A DNA stretch of 64,000 bases from Cyanodermella asteris (taxonomy: Eukaryota; Ascomycota; Lecanoromycetes; Ostropales; Stictidaceae): NCBI GenBank assembly GCA_900618795.1, contig UYJD01000002.1, positions 2,727,294 to 2,791,293 on the forward strand, written 5' to 3'. The notes under the pieces are model-generated. The model was not told the DNA's origin and did no database searches. It saw only the letters and a program-made list of their open reading frames with translations. The position numbers and the translations under genes are program-made. Shown piece by piece: positions 1 to 10,793 of this stretch; the first letter of the stretch is position 1; each line of letters begins with the position of its first letter.

Positions 1-1
1 T

Positions 2-1738
2 GACGCCGTCCTTCACTGGTCGCCTACACAGTCAACCAACCCGTGCCCGCGTTACACCATTCAAGAGGAAGAGTGGCAGAATGGCGGTTCTGGCAGTCAT
101 GACGGCTTCGTGCGTGACTTCAGGCTGCATGTGATAGCCACAGGCTTGTGTTTGGCGGTCATTTTGATGGGACTCGTACGTCTATTATAACTATCTAGGT
201 AGCAATTGTCATCTTGTCGCAACGAAACTGATCTCGGTTAGGACATTACACTACTTGCCTCCGCTGTGCCGACCATCGCGAATGAGTTCGACTCACTGAA
301 AGATATCGGCTGGTACAGTAGCGTTTTCTTCATGACAATCTGCTGCTGCCAGGCGCTCGTTGGCCCACTCTTTCGGCTTTTCAACCTCAAATATGTCTAC
401 GTCTGCTTCATCGCCATCTTCGAGATTGGCAGTCTTGTTTGCGGACTCGCGCGCTCCTCATTCGTTCTCATAGTCGGTCGCGCCATCGCCGGGATAGGAG
501 CAGCCGGCGTGTTTTCGGGAGCGCTTGTTATCATCAGTACCGTTGCCGAGCCGGTGAGAGTGCCTTTCTTGACGGGTATTATCACTGGCACTTTCGGTCT
601 AGCTAGCATCATCGGACCGGTACTCGGTGGTGCGCTCACGCAGCATGCGACCTGGCGGTGGTGTTTCTACATCAACCTACCATTTGGCGCACTTGCGGGC
701 TTGATTCTTGTGTTATTCTTTAGGCCAGTACGTTTTCCAAGCTCACAGCGATCAGTACTGTCCAGGGTGCGCAGCCTTGACATTATCGGCTTTTTACTTT
801 TCTCGACAGCAACAGTGCTACTCCTCTGCGCGCTTCAATGGGCTGGGCAGGCATATCCATGGAATTCGTCTCGCGTCATCGCGTTGTTTGCCGCTGCCGG
901 CATTCTGGTCCTTACGTTTGCTGTCTGGGAGTATCATAAGAACGAATCGTCGAGCTTTCCGAGGAGCACTATTTGCAATCGAAGCACAATTCTCTGCTGC
1001 ATCATCGTGTTGTTCGCAAATGGTGGGTTCCAAACCATGGCTTACTATCTCCCCATCTGGTTCCAGGTGGTCCAAGGTTTCAGTCCAACACAGAGCGGGT
1101 CAAACTACTTGCCGACCGTCATCGCCGATGTGGTAGCCTCATTTGCCGGCGGTTTTCTCATATCCAAGCTGGGCTACTGCAACCCATTTCTGCTTCTGGG
1201 ACTTATCGCGCTCACGGTCAGTGCGGGCCTGGATACCTTACTCACGCCCACAACGAACAGCTCATTCTGGATTGGTACGCAAATACTCTCCGGGGTTGGT
1301 AACGGACTGTTGGTCCAGACGCCCTTCACAATCATTCAGCGCGACGTGCCGGCGGAAAAGGTCCCGATCGCATTTAGCATAATTGTGTATTTTCAGTTCC
1401 TCAGCAGTGGGATACTCCAATCGGTGGCTCAGAACATCTTTCTCTCGCGCTTTTCCGCCAGCATTTTACGAGTCGTGTCAGCAGCCGATGCCGAATTGAT
1501 AATCTCCTTGAGCGTTGCAGATCTTCGGAGTTCACTGTCGGCTTCTATTCTTCCAAGCATCATTGAAGCGTACAATAACGCCATCGTTGACGTGTTTGTA
1601 AGCCATTTCGTTTCCTTACTCAGGTGCCAAAGCGCTAACGGTGCAATGCAGTACATCTCACTGGCAGGAGGCGGCCTTGCTTTCTTGGCTGCGACGGGAC
1701 TGAGGTGGTCGAGGCAGAAGAATGTCGTGATGAAATAG
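2..1738 (+). CDS. MFS multidrug/toxin exporter, DHA2 (14-TM) type, 5' partial
   Basis: Proton-driven exporter of the plasma membrane. Coding is join(<2..175, 242..1738), at least 556 residues. The first exon is open back to base 2 with no start codon, so the N-terminus lies outside the window. It ends in the first membrane helix (TGLCLAVILMGL) at a GTACGT donor, and the next exon resumes with DITLLASAVPTIANEF, the usual end of helix 1 and loop of drug:H+ antiporters. Many hydrophobic helices follow, with the DHA2 helix-5 signature around GPVLGGALTQHATWRWCFYI (antiporter motif C) and IGRAIAG-like motif B (VGRAIAGIGAAGV). Relatives include Tri12- and aflatoxin-pump-like exporters, but the substrate cannot be read from sequence. 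It converges on the multicopper oxidase, 114 bases apart. Family assignment is firm and the substrate unknown. Confidence 0.9.
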
Positions 1739-1852
1739 CTCCACGAATTACGAAACACATGATGATGAAGATTCCAAGTTTTATGAAGCAAGCGTAATAA
1801 TGAGTGCAGAGATTATATGACGTCTCTGCTTAAGGTATCAACGGAGACATTT

Positions 1853-3748
1853 TCACGTGCCGGCGTCGTCCTGATCAACTGTATGCGAGCGGCTCCACTG
1901 CTTCCAAGCGTCACAGGTACTCCCGACAACTGAAGGGACGCGAGAGTTCTTCCTAATATCACCTGGCCGCTCGAGGATGTTAACGTACAGGCCTACCGCG
2001 TTGTGAAGGATGAAATGGCAGTGAAAAGGCCACACGCCAGGATTATCCTGCTTCCATTCGAACACGGTATAGCTCGGCTTCACACCATCAACGCCGCCCG
2101 GAGCTAGAATGTGCGTATCGCGACGGGCGGGGTTCGAAGGATTGGTGACGGTTCCGTCCCAGGTACCATTGCCCTCGGCAAGAAGCCAGAAGTCGTGGCC
2201 GTGTAGGTGCATTGGGTGCGGATTCGGGAAATAGTTGTACCAGATAGCCCGTACGCTACTGTTGGAGCCGAAGTTGTATACACTCCACTGCTCCGGGTAG
2301 GTAGTATTACCATCGTGGGCGAGCCCAAGGATAGGACTATCGTAGTCGGCGTAGAAGGCAACCTTGTTGACCGCTAGAAAGATGTGTCCCGTCGCATTCT
2401 CCTGTACGGTGACACTGAATTCCTGGGTCGCGGCCGGTGAGCTTGGAGGGGCCAACGCATAGAATGGGACTTGCTTGCTGAGCGGATCGTTAAGACAGAA
2501 ATCCTCGGCCCAGTTGTATGCTATAGTCGCAGGGAGAGCATCCTTCTTAGCCTGTTCATAGTTCACGATAGCCTTAGCATGTGGTTGAGTAGTGTTTGGA
2601 GTGGCGCAGAGGATGCCGTCCTGGAGATCAGCTCTCATCCAATAGCTATCTGACGGTTTTCCTGTCCCGAAGACAAGTACGTCAGTCCGTTGACCCGTTC
2701 CGACGGTGACTACCGACGTGTTATACGGCTCGATCGGGACGTAATCCTGAGCGATTACCATGAGATCATGCCCATCGATGGAGAACTTCTGATCCATGTT
2801 ACCTCCGGCGTTGATAATTCGAAGGCGATGGGTCTTTCCACTCCAGAAATTGAACTTGCTGTACCCGATTCCCCTAGACGTGCAAGCATCTGTTGAAGCG
2901 GTTTTGTTGCAGTCGAAGGGGTTTTTTCCATTGATGAGATTACTCGTCGTAGGAGGAACACTGTACGGGACACTGAGCAATGGTCTCTCAAAGCTTCGGT
3001 ATTGTTGGTGCTGGTAGTCCTGTAGAATCACAGGGCCTATATCGATATCGTAGGGAACGTGCCTAGGCCCATAGACGACCATCGCCCCGAAAAGACCGTC
3101 AATATACTGAGCGCTAACATGTGCGTGATACCAACCCGTCCCAAAAGACTCTGCTCGGAATGTATACGTGAAGCTTGATCCCGGGGGAATAGGGCATTGA
3201 CCGACGGAAGGTACTCCATCCATCTCAGGATAGAGTGTTTGTGGCTGGCCATGCCAATGAATGGTAGTACCTTCGGCTGGATCCTGGAGCTGGTTGTGTA
3301 CAGTGACTTGAATAGTATCGCCCCAATTTGCTTCGATCGTTGGTCCAATGTATTGTCCGTTGATTAGGATCAATCTCCTCGAAACGCCGTCTGGAGCCTT
3401 TATTCCCGTAGTGATCCTGAAATCATATCGGCGTGTCACCCTAGTATCGGGAATGTCCTTGTGTGGCTGGGCGTTTCCCCATGGCGTGACGTTGTCCTGA
3501 AAGATGTATCAGTACTGGCCTCACAAACCCGTGTTGTTCATTGAAAAAGAGGCAACTGGGTAATGGAAGGAGACTTTACCGTCGAATCATTAAGAAAGCG
3601 AGGTGGGAAGTCGCCGTCCGGTGTGGCTGCAGGTTATCAGTGAGCTTCAAAGTTTCCGCAACCGCAAACATCGAACAACCATACATAGGACCAGATGAAA
3701 CGCGCAAAAAGCGCAGAGCACAAATAGATGAGCGAAGGCTTGCCACAT
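1853..3748 (-). CDS. Secreted multicopper oxidase (laccase-like)
   Basis: Copper enzyme oxidising phenolic or related substrates with reduction of O2 to water, probably extracellular. Coding is complement(join(1853..3496, 3580..3626, 3685..3748)), about 584 residues. Exon 1 encodes a signal peptide (MWQAFAHLFVLCAFCAFHLV), exon 2 just 47 bases, and the frame is continuous across both introns (PRFLNDST then DNVTPWGN). All four copper motifs are visible: HWHGQ (about 118), WYHAHVSAQY (about 160), HPMHLHGHDFW (about 465) and HCHFILHNAVGL (about 528). The axial position after the last motif is Leu. The typical C-terminal DSGL processing tail of ascomycete laccases is absent. Its neighbour is an exporter, an arrangement seen in pigment and metabolite loci; that link is inference. 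It could equally act in melanin or lignin-phenol oxidation. Confidence 0.92.
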
Positions 3749-4476
3749 CGCGGATACCGAGGGCAACACAAGACTAATTGACAAGGGAAATACGAGAGAT
3801 GATGATGGGAAAGGTGCAGGAGGGCCGTCTCATGTCTTAAAAGATGCTGAGTTTACCTCGAGGCGAAACGAGATCTTTCCGGTCCAGCCCACGTGGCGGT
3901 CGCGCCACATACCACCTTGCAGACTGATATGCGAACGTCAGCAGATGAGAGCACACGCCAACGATACTACATTACCTAGTGAGTGATCTCTGCAAGGCTG
4001 CCGGGATGTTGCGCACGACCGACCTTGGCAACAAGTCCGCTCCTAGCCCAGCACACCATGATGACTAGCGCGCATTGGCTGGAACTCCGTCAAGGATATT
4101 GCTCGCCGTCTTGAGTCCAGTTCCGCTAAATTCCATGTCGATGCGACGTTGGGCCGTGCCATTCTGCAGATGCGCACATTCATAATTGCCGATGAGGTAA
4201 CACGGTGGCATGGATCTCAAGATGGACCTCAGCATCAATTCTACCTCTCATAGGTACCGCATCGCTTGCGTGGGTTCTCCGTATGGATGCGGCCATGTCA
4301 CAAGCAGAGCGAGTGAGAACACAGATCATAGTTGAAGCCATTTGAGAAGGTATTCTAGTCCGCCTTTTGTATTCTCGCTTTCGCTGATCCCCTTTCCATG
4401 TTCTCTTTTCCTGAAGTCATGCTATCATCATTAGCCGAGGCTCAACATTTCACACCCTCCTCCATTCAATCTCTGC
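3749..4476. other. Intergenic: laccase promoter and PARP 3' side
   Basis: About 730 bases upstream of the multicopper oxidase start and downstream of the PARP stop. No open frame with recognisable features and no RNA gene was seen. It should hold the oxidase promoter, but I could not pick out a convincing TATA or operator. Confidence 0.5.
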
Positions 4477-6371
4477 CTAAAGAGCAAACCTCAGCAGATA
4501 CCTAATCTTGATCTGCTTCACATCGTAGCAGATATACTCATTATACTGCAAATACCCATGCGGGTGATGCGTCTGATCCGCCGGCTCCTTACTCGTATCC
4601 GGAATGAGGACCCCCTCCAACTCGTCCGAAATGCACTTTGCGTCGACCCACCCCTGCGGACACGTGCGTCCGACGCCAAACGTCGCGATCCGGCCCGCGT
4701 TCTTGCACTTTTCGTCCGCTCGGTAGTCGCCGGTCGTCAGCTCGTACATCGGGTTTCCCAACTCGGCTTCGCAGAGGAGGAGCAAGCCGTGATTGCCACT
4801 CGTCGCTGCTTGGCAATAACCGGCGCTCTTAGTTGAGATGTCCGCGAGATACACGCCTTTGCCAAAAGCATATCCGTTTGCCGGGGCTTCCGGGGGCGCG
4901 ATACGCAGACCCTGGGATAAAATGCCACCAAAGTTCGTAGTCCGGGACCCATGCCAAAGCAGCCTCCGACACCTATCCCCCCTCTTATCATACCCCGACT
5001 TCTTGAACCTCTCGTCCTCGCCCGTCCGTTCAACCTTGAAGATATCCTGCAACCTATACCGAATATTATGCGTCTTCCCCGCGGTATTGAGCAGGTACTT
5101 TTTTATCTCCTCGTATTCACTCGATTTGTGGTCCAGCGGCTCGATGGTGTCGCATTTCAGTTCGGAGAAACGCTTATCCAGGACGCTGATGGTGGACTTG
5201 TCTTTGGCGCGGTCGGAGGTGGTTTTCATGATTTGGTTGGCGACTTCCATGTCCGTTAGGGTGTCGAGCATGGCGACTTCGCGTTGGAGGATGTCGGCGT
5301 TGTCGATCATGGGGGGCCGGTTGCGGCCGAAGACGTGGGGAATTGCGCTGTAGTATTGGTTTGTGAAGTCTTCGATCATCTAAGGAAGGTCAGTATGGCT
5401 TCTTGGCGATTGGAATACCTGTGGCCACTCACGTCTCGTTGAGACTTTTGGTATTTGTTCTGAGCTAGAGAGGGGTGTCGGATCAAGCTGGAAAGCTCTT
5501 TCAGGTGTTCGAATCCTTTGGTGATGGTCGACTTGCCGAGCTTACCCAATGGTAGCTTGTGCTGGTTGTAGCCGATATTCTCAAGAACAGAATTGAAATG
5601 GTTCTCGTTAAATATCAACTCAACCAGACGCTGCGTGGCCAGAGGAAGATTGCTCTTCGTGTCCTCGTCCTCTTCGTCTTTGATCTTGACATTGTTATCG
5701 TCACCATTGCCGTCATCCTCGTCGTATGATCTCTCGATGTAGGTGTACTTGGACTTCTTGGGTTCGTCGCCACGGTTCTCCCAGGTCAGGCCTGTCTTTG
5801 ATTTGAATTTGCTGTTGAATTCTTCCTTGGCCTTTTCCAGGTCAAACGGTCCCAATAGAGCGCTCTAACAAAAGGATTAGCACCTCAAGCCAGCCGTATG
5901 TAGCATTCGCTACGAGTCTCGAGACTGAGTCTCACCTGTCCAAATTCACCAAGACGACCCCAGCGTGTCCAGACATGGTTCTTTTGGCTTCGACCTTTAC
6001 CCTCGACAAGCAATTGTAGCCGATAAAACTAGATGTTCCAAGTCAGCCTGAGCCCTCGGACAGCTGTTCGGCGTCCAATTGAGGTCCACGTGGCATTCTG
6101 TCAATCGGACCTGCCGCAAACATCGCACAAGCCATCTAACCTTGTTGTTATTGTTCGAAACATTGCTCTGATTCAAACTCGCATCATATATGGTGTCGTC
6201 GTCGTCAATGAAGACATGCGGATTCGCACCACCGGAAAGGTGGGCGCCCTCGTCGATTGGGACATTGAACTCCTTCTTGACAGCAGCTTGGCCGGCTTTC
6301 TTGGCTTGCTTCTTTCCAGTGGCCCCTCCGGTGGCGGCGGCGGCTTTGCGTTTCGCATTTTTGGGAGGCAT
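4477..6371 (-). CDS. prpA: Poly(ADP-ribose) polymerase (PARP), WGR type
   Basis: Nuclear enzyme that uses NAD+ to build poly(ADP-ribose) on proteins after DNA damage. Coding is complement(join(4477..5379, 5433..5864, 5936..6028, 6141..6371)), 552 residues, all introns phase 0. Order: a 77-residue basic, Ala/Lys-rich tail that looks like a nuclear signal (KRKAAAATGG, KKQAKKAG); the WGR domain (HVWTRWGRLGEFGQ, about 95-108); the helical regulatory domain (about 210-335); and the catalytic domain. The H-Y-E triad is present: His395 in WHGSR, Tyr429 in GKGVYLAD, Glu533 in YNEYICYD. Thus polymerase activity is expected. Unlike several fungal PARPs I see no BRCT domain ahead of WGR. PrpA is the Aspergillus name for this family; orthology is inferred. 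Confidence 0.93.
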
Positions 6372-7354
6372 TATGCAAGGTAACTATAGGACAGTGAAAA
6401 CACAATTGACAGGCGAGGTTTGGGTTCGGTAGCTTCACTTCAATCGAGGGAGAGAACTGGAGAAGATGTGGTCTTGGGGATAAAGAGTTGGGTCCTCCAT
6501 CGCAGACCAGCGACCCTTATGAAGGTCCACGATGTACACGATGTGGCAAAACATATTCTAGGCCATGGCAGTAACCAGCAGTGGCCTGGCAGTGTGCTTG
6601 AGTGGTCATGTTGCGCAAAGCGTGCATATTCGCCGTCAGAGGCTGGTCTGCCTGGACTCGAAGTGGCACGAATGGCGTTGAAAGCTGGACTTTCAGGCTA
6701 CAACGCGAGTAGGGCTGAGGACGACCGACACTAGCGCTGACAGCTGCCTTCTTGGCGGGCGGGAAGTGGATACAGCGGGGCGCCCTGCCTGGAGGCTGTG
6801 ACGCAGCCGCCTAAATTCCAGCGAGTCCAGCCGGGGCTGCCGGGGACGATCCATCTTCAGCCTGCTGCGAGGGATGCTGGACACGGAGTGGAGAGAATGG
6901 CAAAGACGCGAATTGGGCATGAAGATATGCATCTGTGATGGCAAGTAAGATGGGCAGTGTTATACGTACTCCTTCATTCTCGACATTGGGTGCTGAACTC
7001 TGGCCGCAGGAATTTTACTAGCATTATTTCGCCGACTTCTCGCTGAAGTTCGCTGCACGTGAGACCAAGACTAAGCTTAATTGACTTTCTCTGACCAGGA
7101 GCCGAGCAAACGCTGAGCCCTCATGTCGATTGGACGGATTGATTACTTTGCTGTATTTCTCGACTGTCCTGCGTGTGAAAAGTGCTTCGAGTGACGTGTC
7201 AAAGGCCCTGCATTCGGATGCGAGAGTGGATTCAGCTCGACTATTCAAGGTATCGCCAATGGCATCTATTCCGGTCGTTTTAGGTATGCGTGATTCCGTG
7301 GAGTCGCGTTGTTGCCCCCGCCAAACGGTCCAAAAAGAATATTATATGCAGTCG
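6372..7354. other. Intergenic: PARP promoter and beta-mannosidase 3' side
   Basis: About 980 bases. Several short frames exist on both strands but none has a supported start, domain or splice continuity, so I call no gene. It should contain the PARP promoter at its left end. Confidence 0.5.
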
Positions 7355-10126
7355 TCACTTCGTGGTCTCATCGTTAAATCGTGCAGTCAAGCCCCTCCGC
7401 CTTGACGGACTCCCCGGACTTCTCAACGTGGGCGACAGTATCGGGCTCGTATCAATCGAACTCTTGGGTTTATGCGCCAGGCCGTTAATACTCGGCTGAT
7501 CATAATAAGTCCACGACAACCTCTCTCCAACAGGCAAACCCTTGACATGGATGAGCTGAACATCACCAGGCATAATGTCAATGCAATTATCGCTGTACGT
7601 GACACCGTCTCTTTCCTCAAGTACAAGACCCTTTGTAGGTCGATTCGCCGAGATCCAGATCTGATCAGTATCAACTCTGACATCGACGCCTCGCATGTCG
7701 AGGGAGAGGTATTTCAACGGTTGAGGCCAGTCCCAGTCGCGGGAGACGACTTTGCCTTGGAAGAGTCTTGCGGCAATTACGTATGGTTCGCCGGTATTGT
7801 CGAGGGTTCCGGAAAGGATTTCGGTCGTGCCGTTGGGGGCTGCAGTGATGCTCTTTGTGATTCTATCTTGAACATCCATGCCGGTTCGCGTTGAGATGAA
7901 GCGTAACTCGACCATAACATCCTTTGGCAGCTGATAGCTGCTTGATATCCATACGTTGAAGCCAATGTTCTTGGGAGGTGTCTCATGGGGTTGGCTCCAG
8001 TCGTAGTAGTCCCTTCGTACGGAGACTGCTAACGGCGCAAGGGATATTTTGATGGAGTAGTAGGCGGGCTTTCGGCGTAGAAAGTAATCGCAGATCGCCC
8101 ACGAAGTCACTGGCCAGCAGTCGTTGAGCTGCCAACATAGCGCACCCCCGACCTTGCGATTGTCGCCCCACTGTTTGCGCCATCCCTTGTAAGCATAGGA
8201 CATTGCCTCGGATTGAACAAGCTGGGTCAAGTAGATGAAACCATCCAGGTCGTGCCGGATGCGCAGATTCTCCATCACGTACATAGCCAGCCTCCGCTCG
8301 CCACCTGTTGCCTTGTCGTGAAAGTCCAGTGTCCTCGATTGTGGGTACAGCTCGCTGAACTTGGTCGTAAATTGTTCAATGGTCCGTCTGTTCGGAAGAG
8401 AACCCATGCCAAATTCGGAAACAAAACGCCCACCGAGTTTGTCAAAATTCTGATATTTCTCCTGTGTCCCGTGCCAGACGTTCCACTGATGTATATCGCC
8501 GTATCCAGGTTCGGAGGTCGGTTTGCCATGACTCCACGGTGAGCCCGGGTGATATGCCACGTTGGGACAAAATCGGCTCACCATGGTTGGCAAAAGATAT
8601 TCGTAGATGTATCGTGCTGGAAAGTCGCTTTTCAGCCACTTGGCTTTGTCTTTGTCATCGTAGTTATATGTCAGGCCTTCACTCTCCTGGATTACATAGT
8701 CTTCGTTGTTGCCTGCGAGGACCGCCAAACATGCGTGATGTCGTATTCTTGTTAGCTGAGTTTCGCACTCGGCCGTTATGGACGCAATCATCTCTGGCGT
8801 AGCAGGGTAATTGCCACAAGCAAAGAGAAAGTCTTGCCACACCAGGATTCCGAGCTCATCACAGAGATCGAAAAAGACGTCAGGCTCCCAAATACCACCT
8901 CCCCAGCATCGCACTATGACCTGGCGGCCTTCCACCATCATCTCGAGCCATCGGCGGTACCGAGCATCGGAGATCCTGGGAGTGAGGCTGTCTGCGGGGA
9001 TCCAGTTCGAACCAGCGCCAAAGATGTCAACACCATTGACGCGAAAGAAGAACGATCTACCGTATTTGTCCTTGTCCTGGACGAGCTTGACATTGCGAAT
9101 CCCCACCTTCTTCCGCAGCTGTTGGCCCTTGGGGCCGATCGAAGCGACAACTTCGTACAAATGTTGCTGACCGTATCCATGAGGCCACCATAATTGAGGG
9201 TCTTCGATAATGAGTGTAGCTCGAGCACTGCCGGAGCTGTCAGACTTCACAACACGACTCGCCTCGCATTTGCCATCCTTCCAAAGCTCAAAAGTGAGAC
9301 CTTGACTAGGATCTCCGTCCACCAGTGCGTTGAGCTCAATGTTTGCCTTTTTCAGCGACTCATCAAGCACAACGTCCACTTTCAAGTCGGTTATCCGAGT
9401 ACGGTAAGTTTCGATTCGAATCGGTCTCCAGGGCCCACAGGTCATCAACTTAGGACCCCAATCCCAGCCCCAGTGGTACTGTGCTTTACGCACGCCCAGT
9501 CTGGCCGGCTCACCATTCCAGCATATCCATTTGTGCTTCGGTAGCGTTGTCTGTATCTGTCGAGCTTTGAGAAGAGCAGGATCGAATCTTATGGCCAGAT
9601 CGTTGTTCCCAGCAGTGCTCAAATGCTTGGTGATGTCGATTCGATGCGACACAAACATGTTGTCGGATTCAAGAACCACTTGTCCGTTCACCGAAACTAT
9701 AGCAAACGTGTCCAGCCCTTCGAGAACAAGATCGGCTTGTATTCCAGGGCCGAAAGAGGCTGGAAACGTGCATCGATAAGTCCATGACTTCTCGCCTACC
9801 CACTGGACTTCAAGCTCGTTCAAGTCCAGGAACGGGTCAGGAATTCTGGAAATTGCAAGCGTCAACGGTGATCTGCAGTGACACGCAGTCAACAAGCACG
9901 GCGGGGGCTTACCTGTGATGCGCAAGAAGGTCGAGGTGAATACTGAAATATATTAGCGCAAGGAATCACGAAACAAGCTCAGGAAATCCAACTTTGATGG
10001 GACCGATTCAACGGTAAAGGGTTGTGCGTCGGGATTGTCAGCTTCGCAAACGGACCAGCCGTGAGTAAGGTCGGCGACGACAAAGGCATCAGGTGCCAGC
10101 AAGGCTGGATCTTGAGGCACGATCAT
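7355..10126 (-). CDS. mndB: Beta-mannosidase B (GH2), intracellular type
   Basis: Glycoside hydrolase family 2 enzyme releasing beta-linked mannose from the non-reducing end of mannan or N-glycan fragments. Coding is complement(join(7355..9845, 9913..9942, 9993..10126)), 884 residues. The start MIVPQDPALLAPDAF is the first ATG after an in-frame stop. Exon 2 is only 30 bases, yet it restores the family motif VPSNIHLDLLAHHRIPDPF across two introns. The GH2 sandwich region (about 1-330) precedes the barrel, where the acid/base is Glu436 (AGNNEDYV) and the nucleophile Glu532 (FVSEFGMGS). No signal peptide is seen, fitting clade B enzymes, which act on short oligosaccharides inside the cell. The first intron has an unusual GTTGGA donor. 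It shares a bidirectional promoter with the gamma-tubulin complex gene. Confidence 0.92.
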
Positions 10127-10793
10127 GGCATGGGCAGGGAACGACAGGTTGAAAGACCAAGGTCAAGAATGCCGAAAGCAAAAGAGATAGAATGTGCAGG
10201 CAAGTGTCGCGGTTTTGTGATCTTCACGGTGGTTCCGAGTCGGGCTGCACGCTTTGAGCAATCAAGACGCATAAAAGGGGATCATGTCGAGAGACAGCCA
10301 AGGCTAGGCAATGCTACGGTCGGAAGTGGACGTCTGAATGTAGGCTGTCGACTTGCTCAGCGACGCACATCACCGTGTTATTAGTCGGGCGGAGCGTCAG
10401 CAGCAGTGTGACAATGCGCGTCGGCCGAGATTCAGCCAAGGCGGGGAAATGAAATGCGTGAAGCTTAATGTCACATTCAGCCATCAATCAGTGAGCAGAA
10501 GTGAGCCGGCCTGCAACTCCGGCCGCTATGCTGACCTGGAACTGTTCGCCTTGCGCCCTGAAACGCTTTCGGTTAGCGGACATCATCCGCCGCCGCTCCC
10601 GCCGCTCCCGCCGTACAGCCCACGCCTCCCCGGGGCAAAACTGCGCCTCCCCCCAAGATCCCCCCCCAAGACCCCTCGACGCGTCCACCCCACTCCCCGG
10701 GCCGCTTGACGCGCAACAATCGCCTTGGAGGCGGATTGACGACGCGATCGCCAACTTTCAGGCATCACCACGTATTCCACAACTCCTGGTGTC
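10127..10793. promoter_or_regulatory. Bidirectional promoter region of beta-mannosidase and Spc97
   Basis: The two genes diverge across 667 bases. Its right part, from about 10560 to 10710, is very C-rich on the + strand and is described separately as a possible quadruplex. No gene is supported here. Confidence 0.6.
10628..10698 (-). promoter_or_regulatory. Putative G-quadruplex-forming strand
   Basis: On the minus strand there are six runs of four or more G (C runs on + at 10628-10631, 10649-10654, 10660-10667, 10672-10675, 10688-10691, 10695-10698). Splitting the eight-base run gives four G3 tracts with loops of 5, 2 and 4 bases, which fits the usual quadruplex rule. It lies about 100-165 bases ahead of the Spc97 start codon. 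A regulatory role is inference. Confidence 0.5.

Noticed and set aside
6420-6944. Frames of 104 (plus) and 83 (minus) codons in the PARP/mndB spacer
   Set aside because: No domain, no splice continuity, random-looking composition, overlapping on opposite strands.
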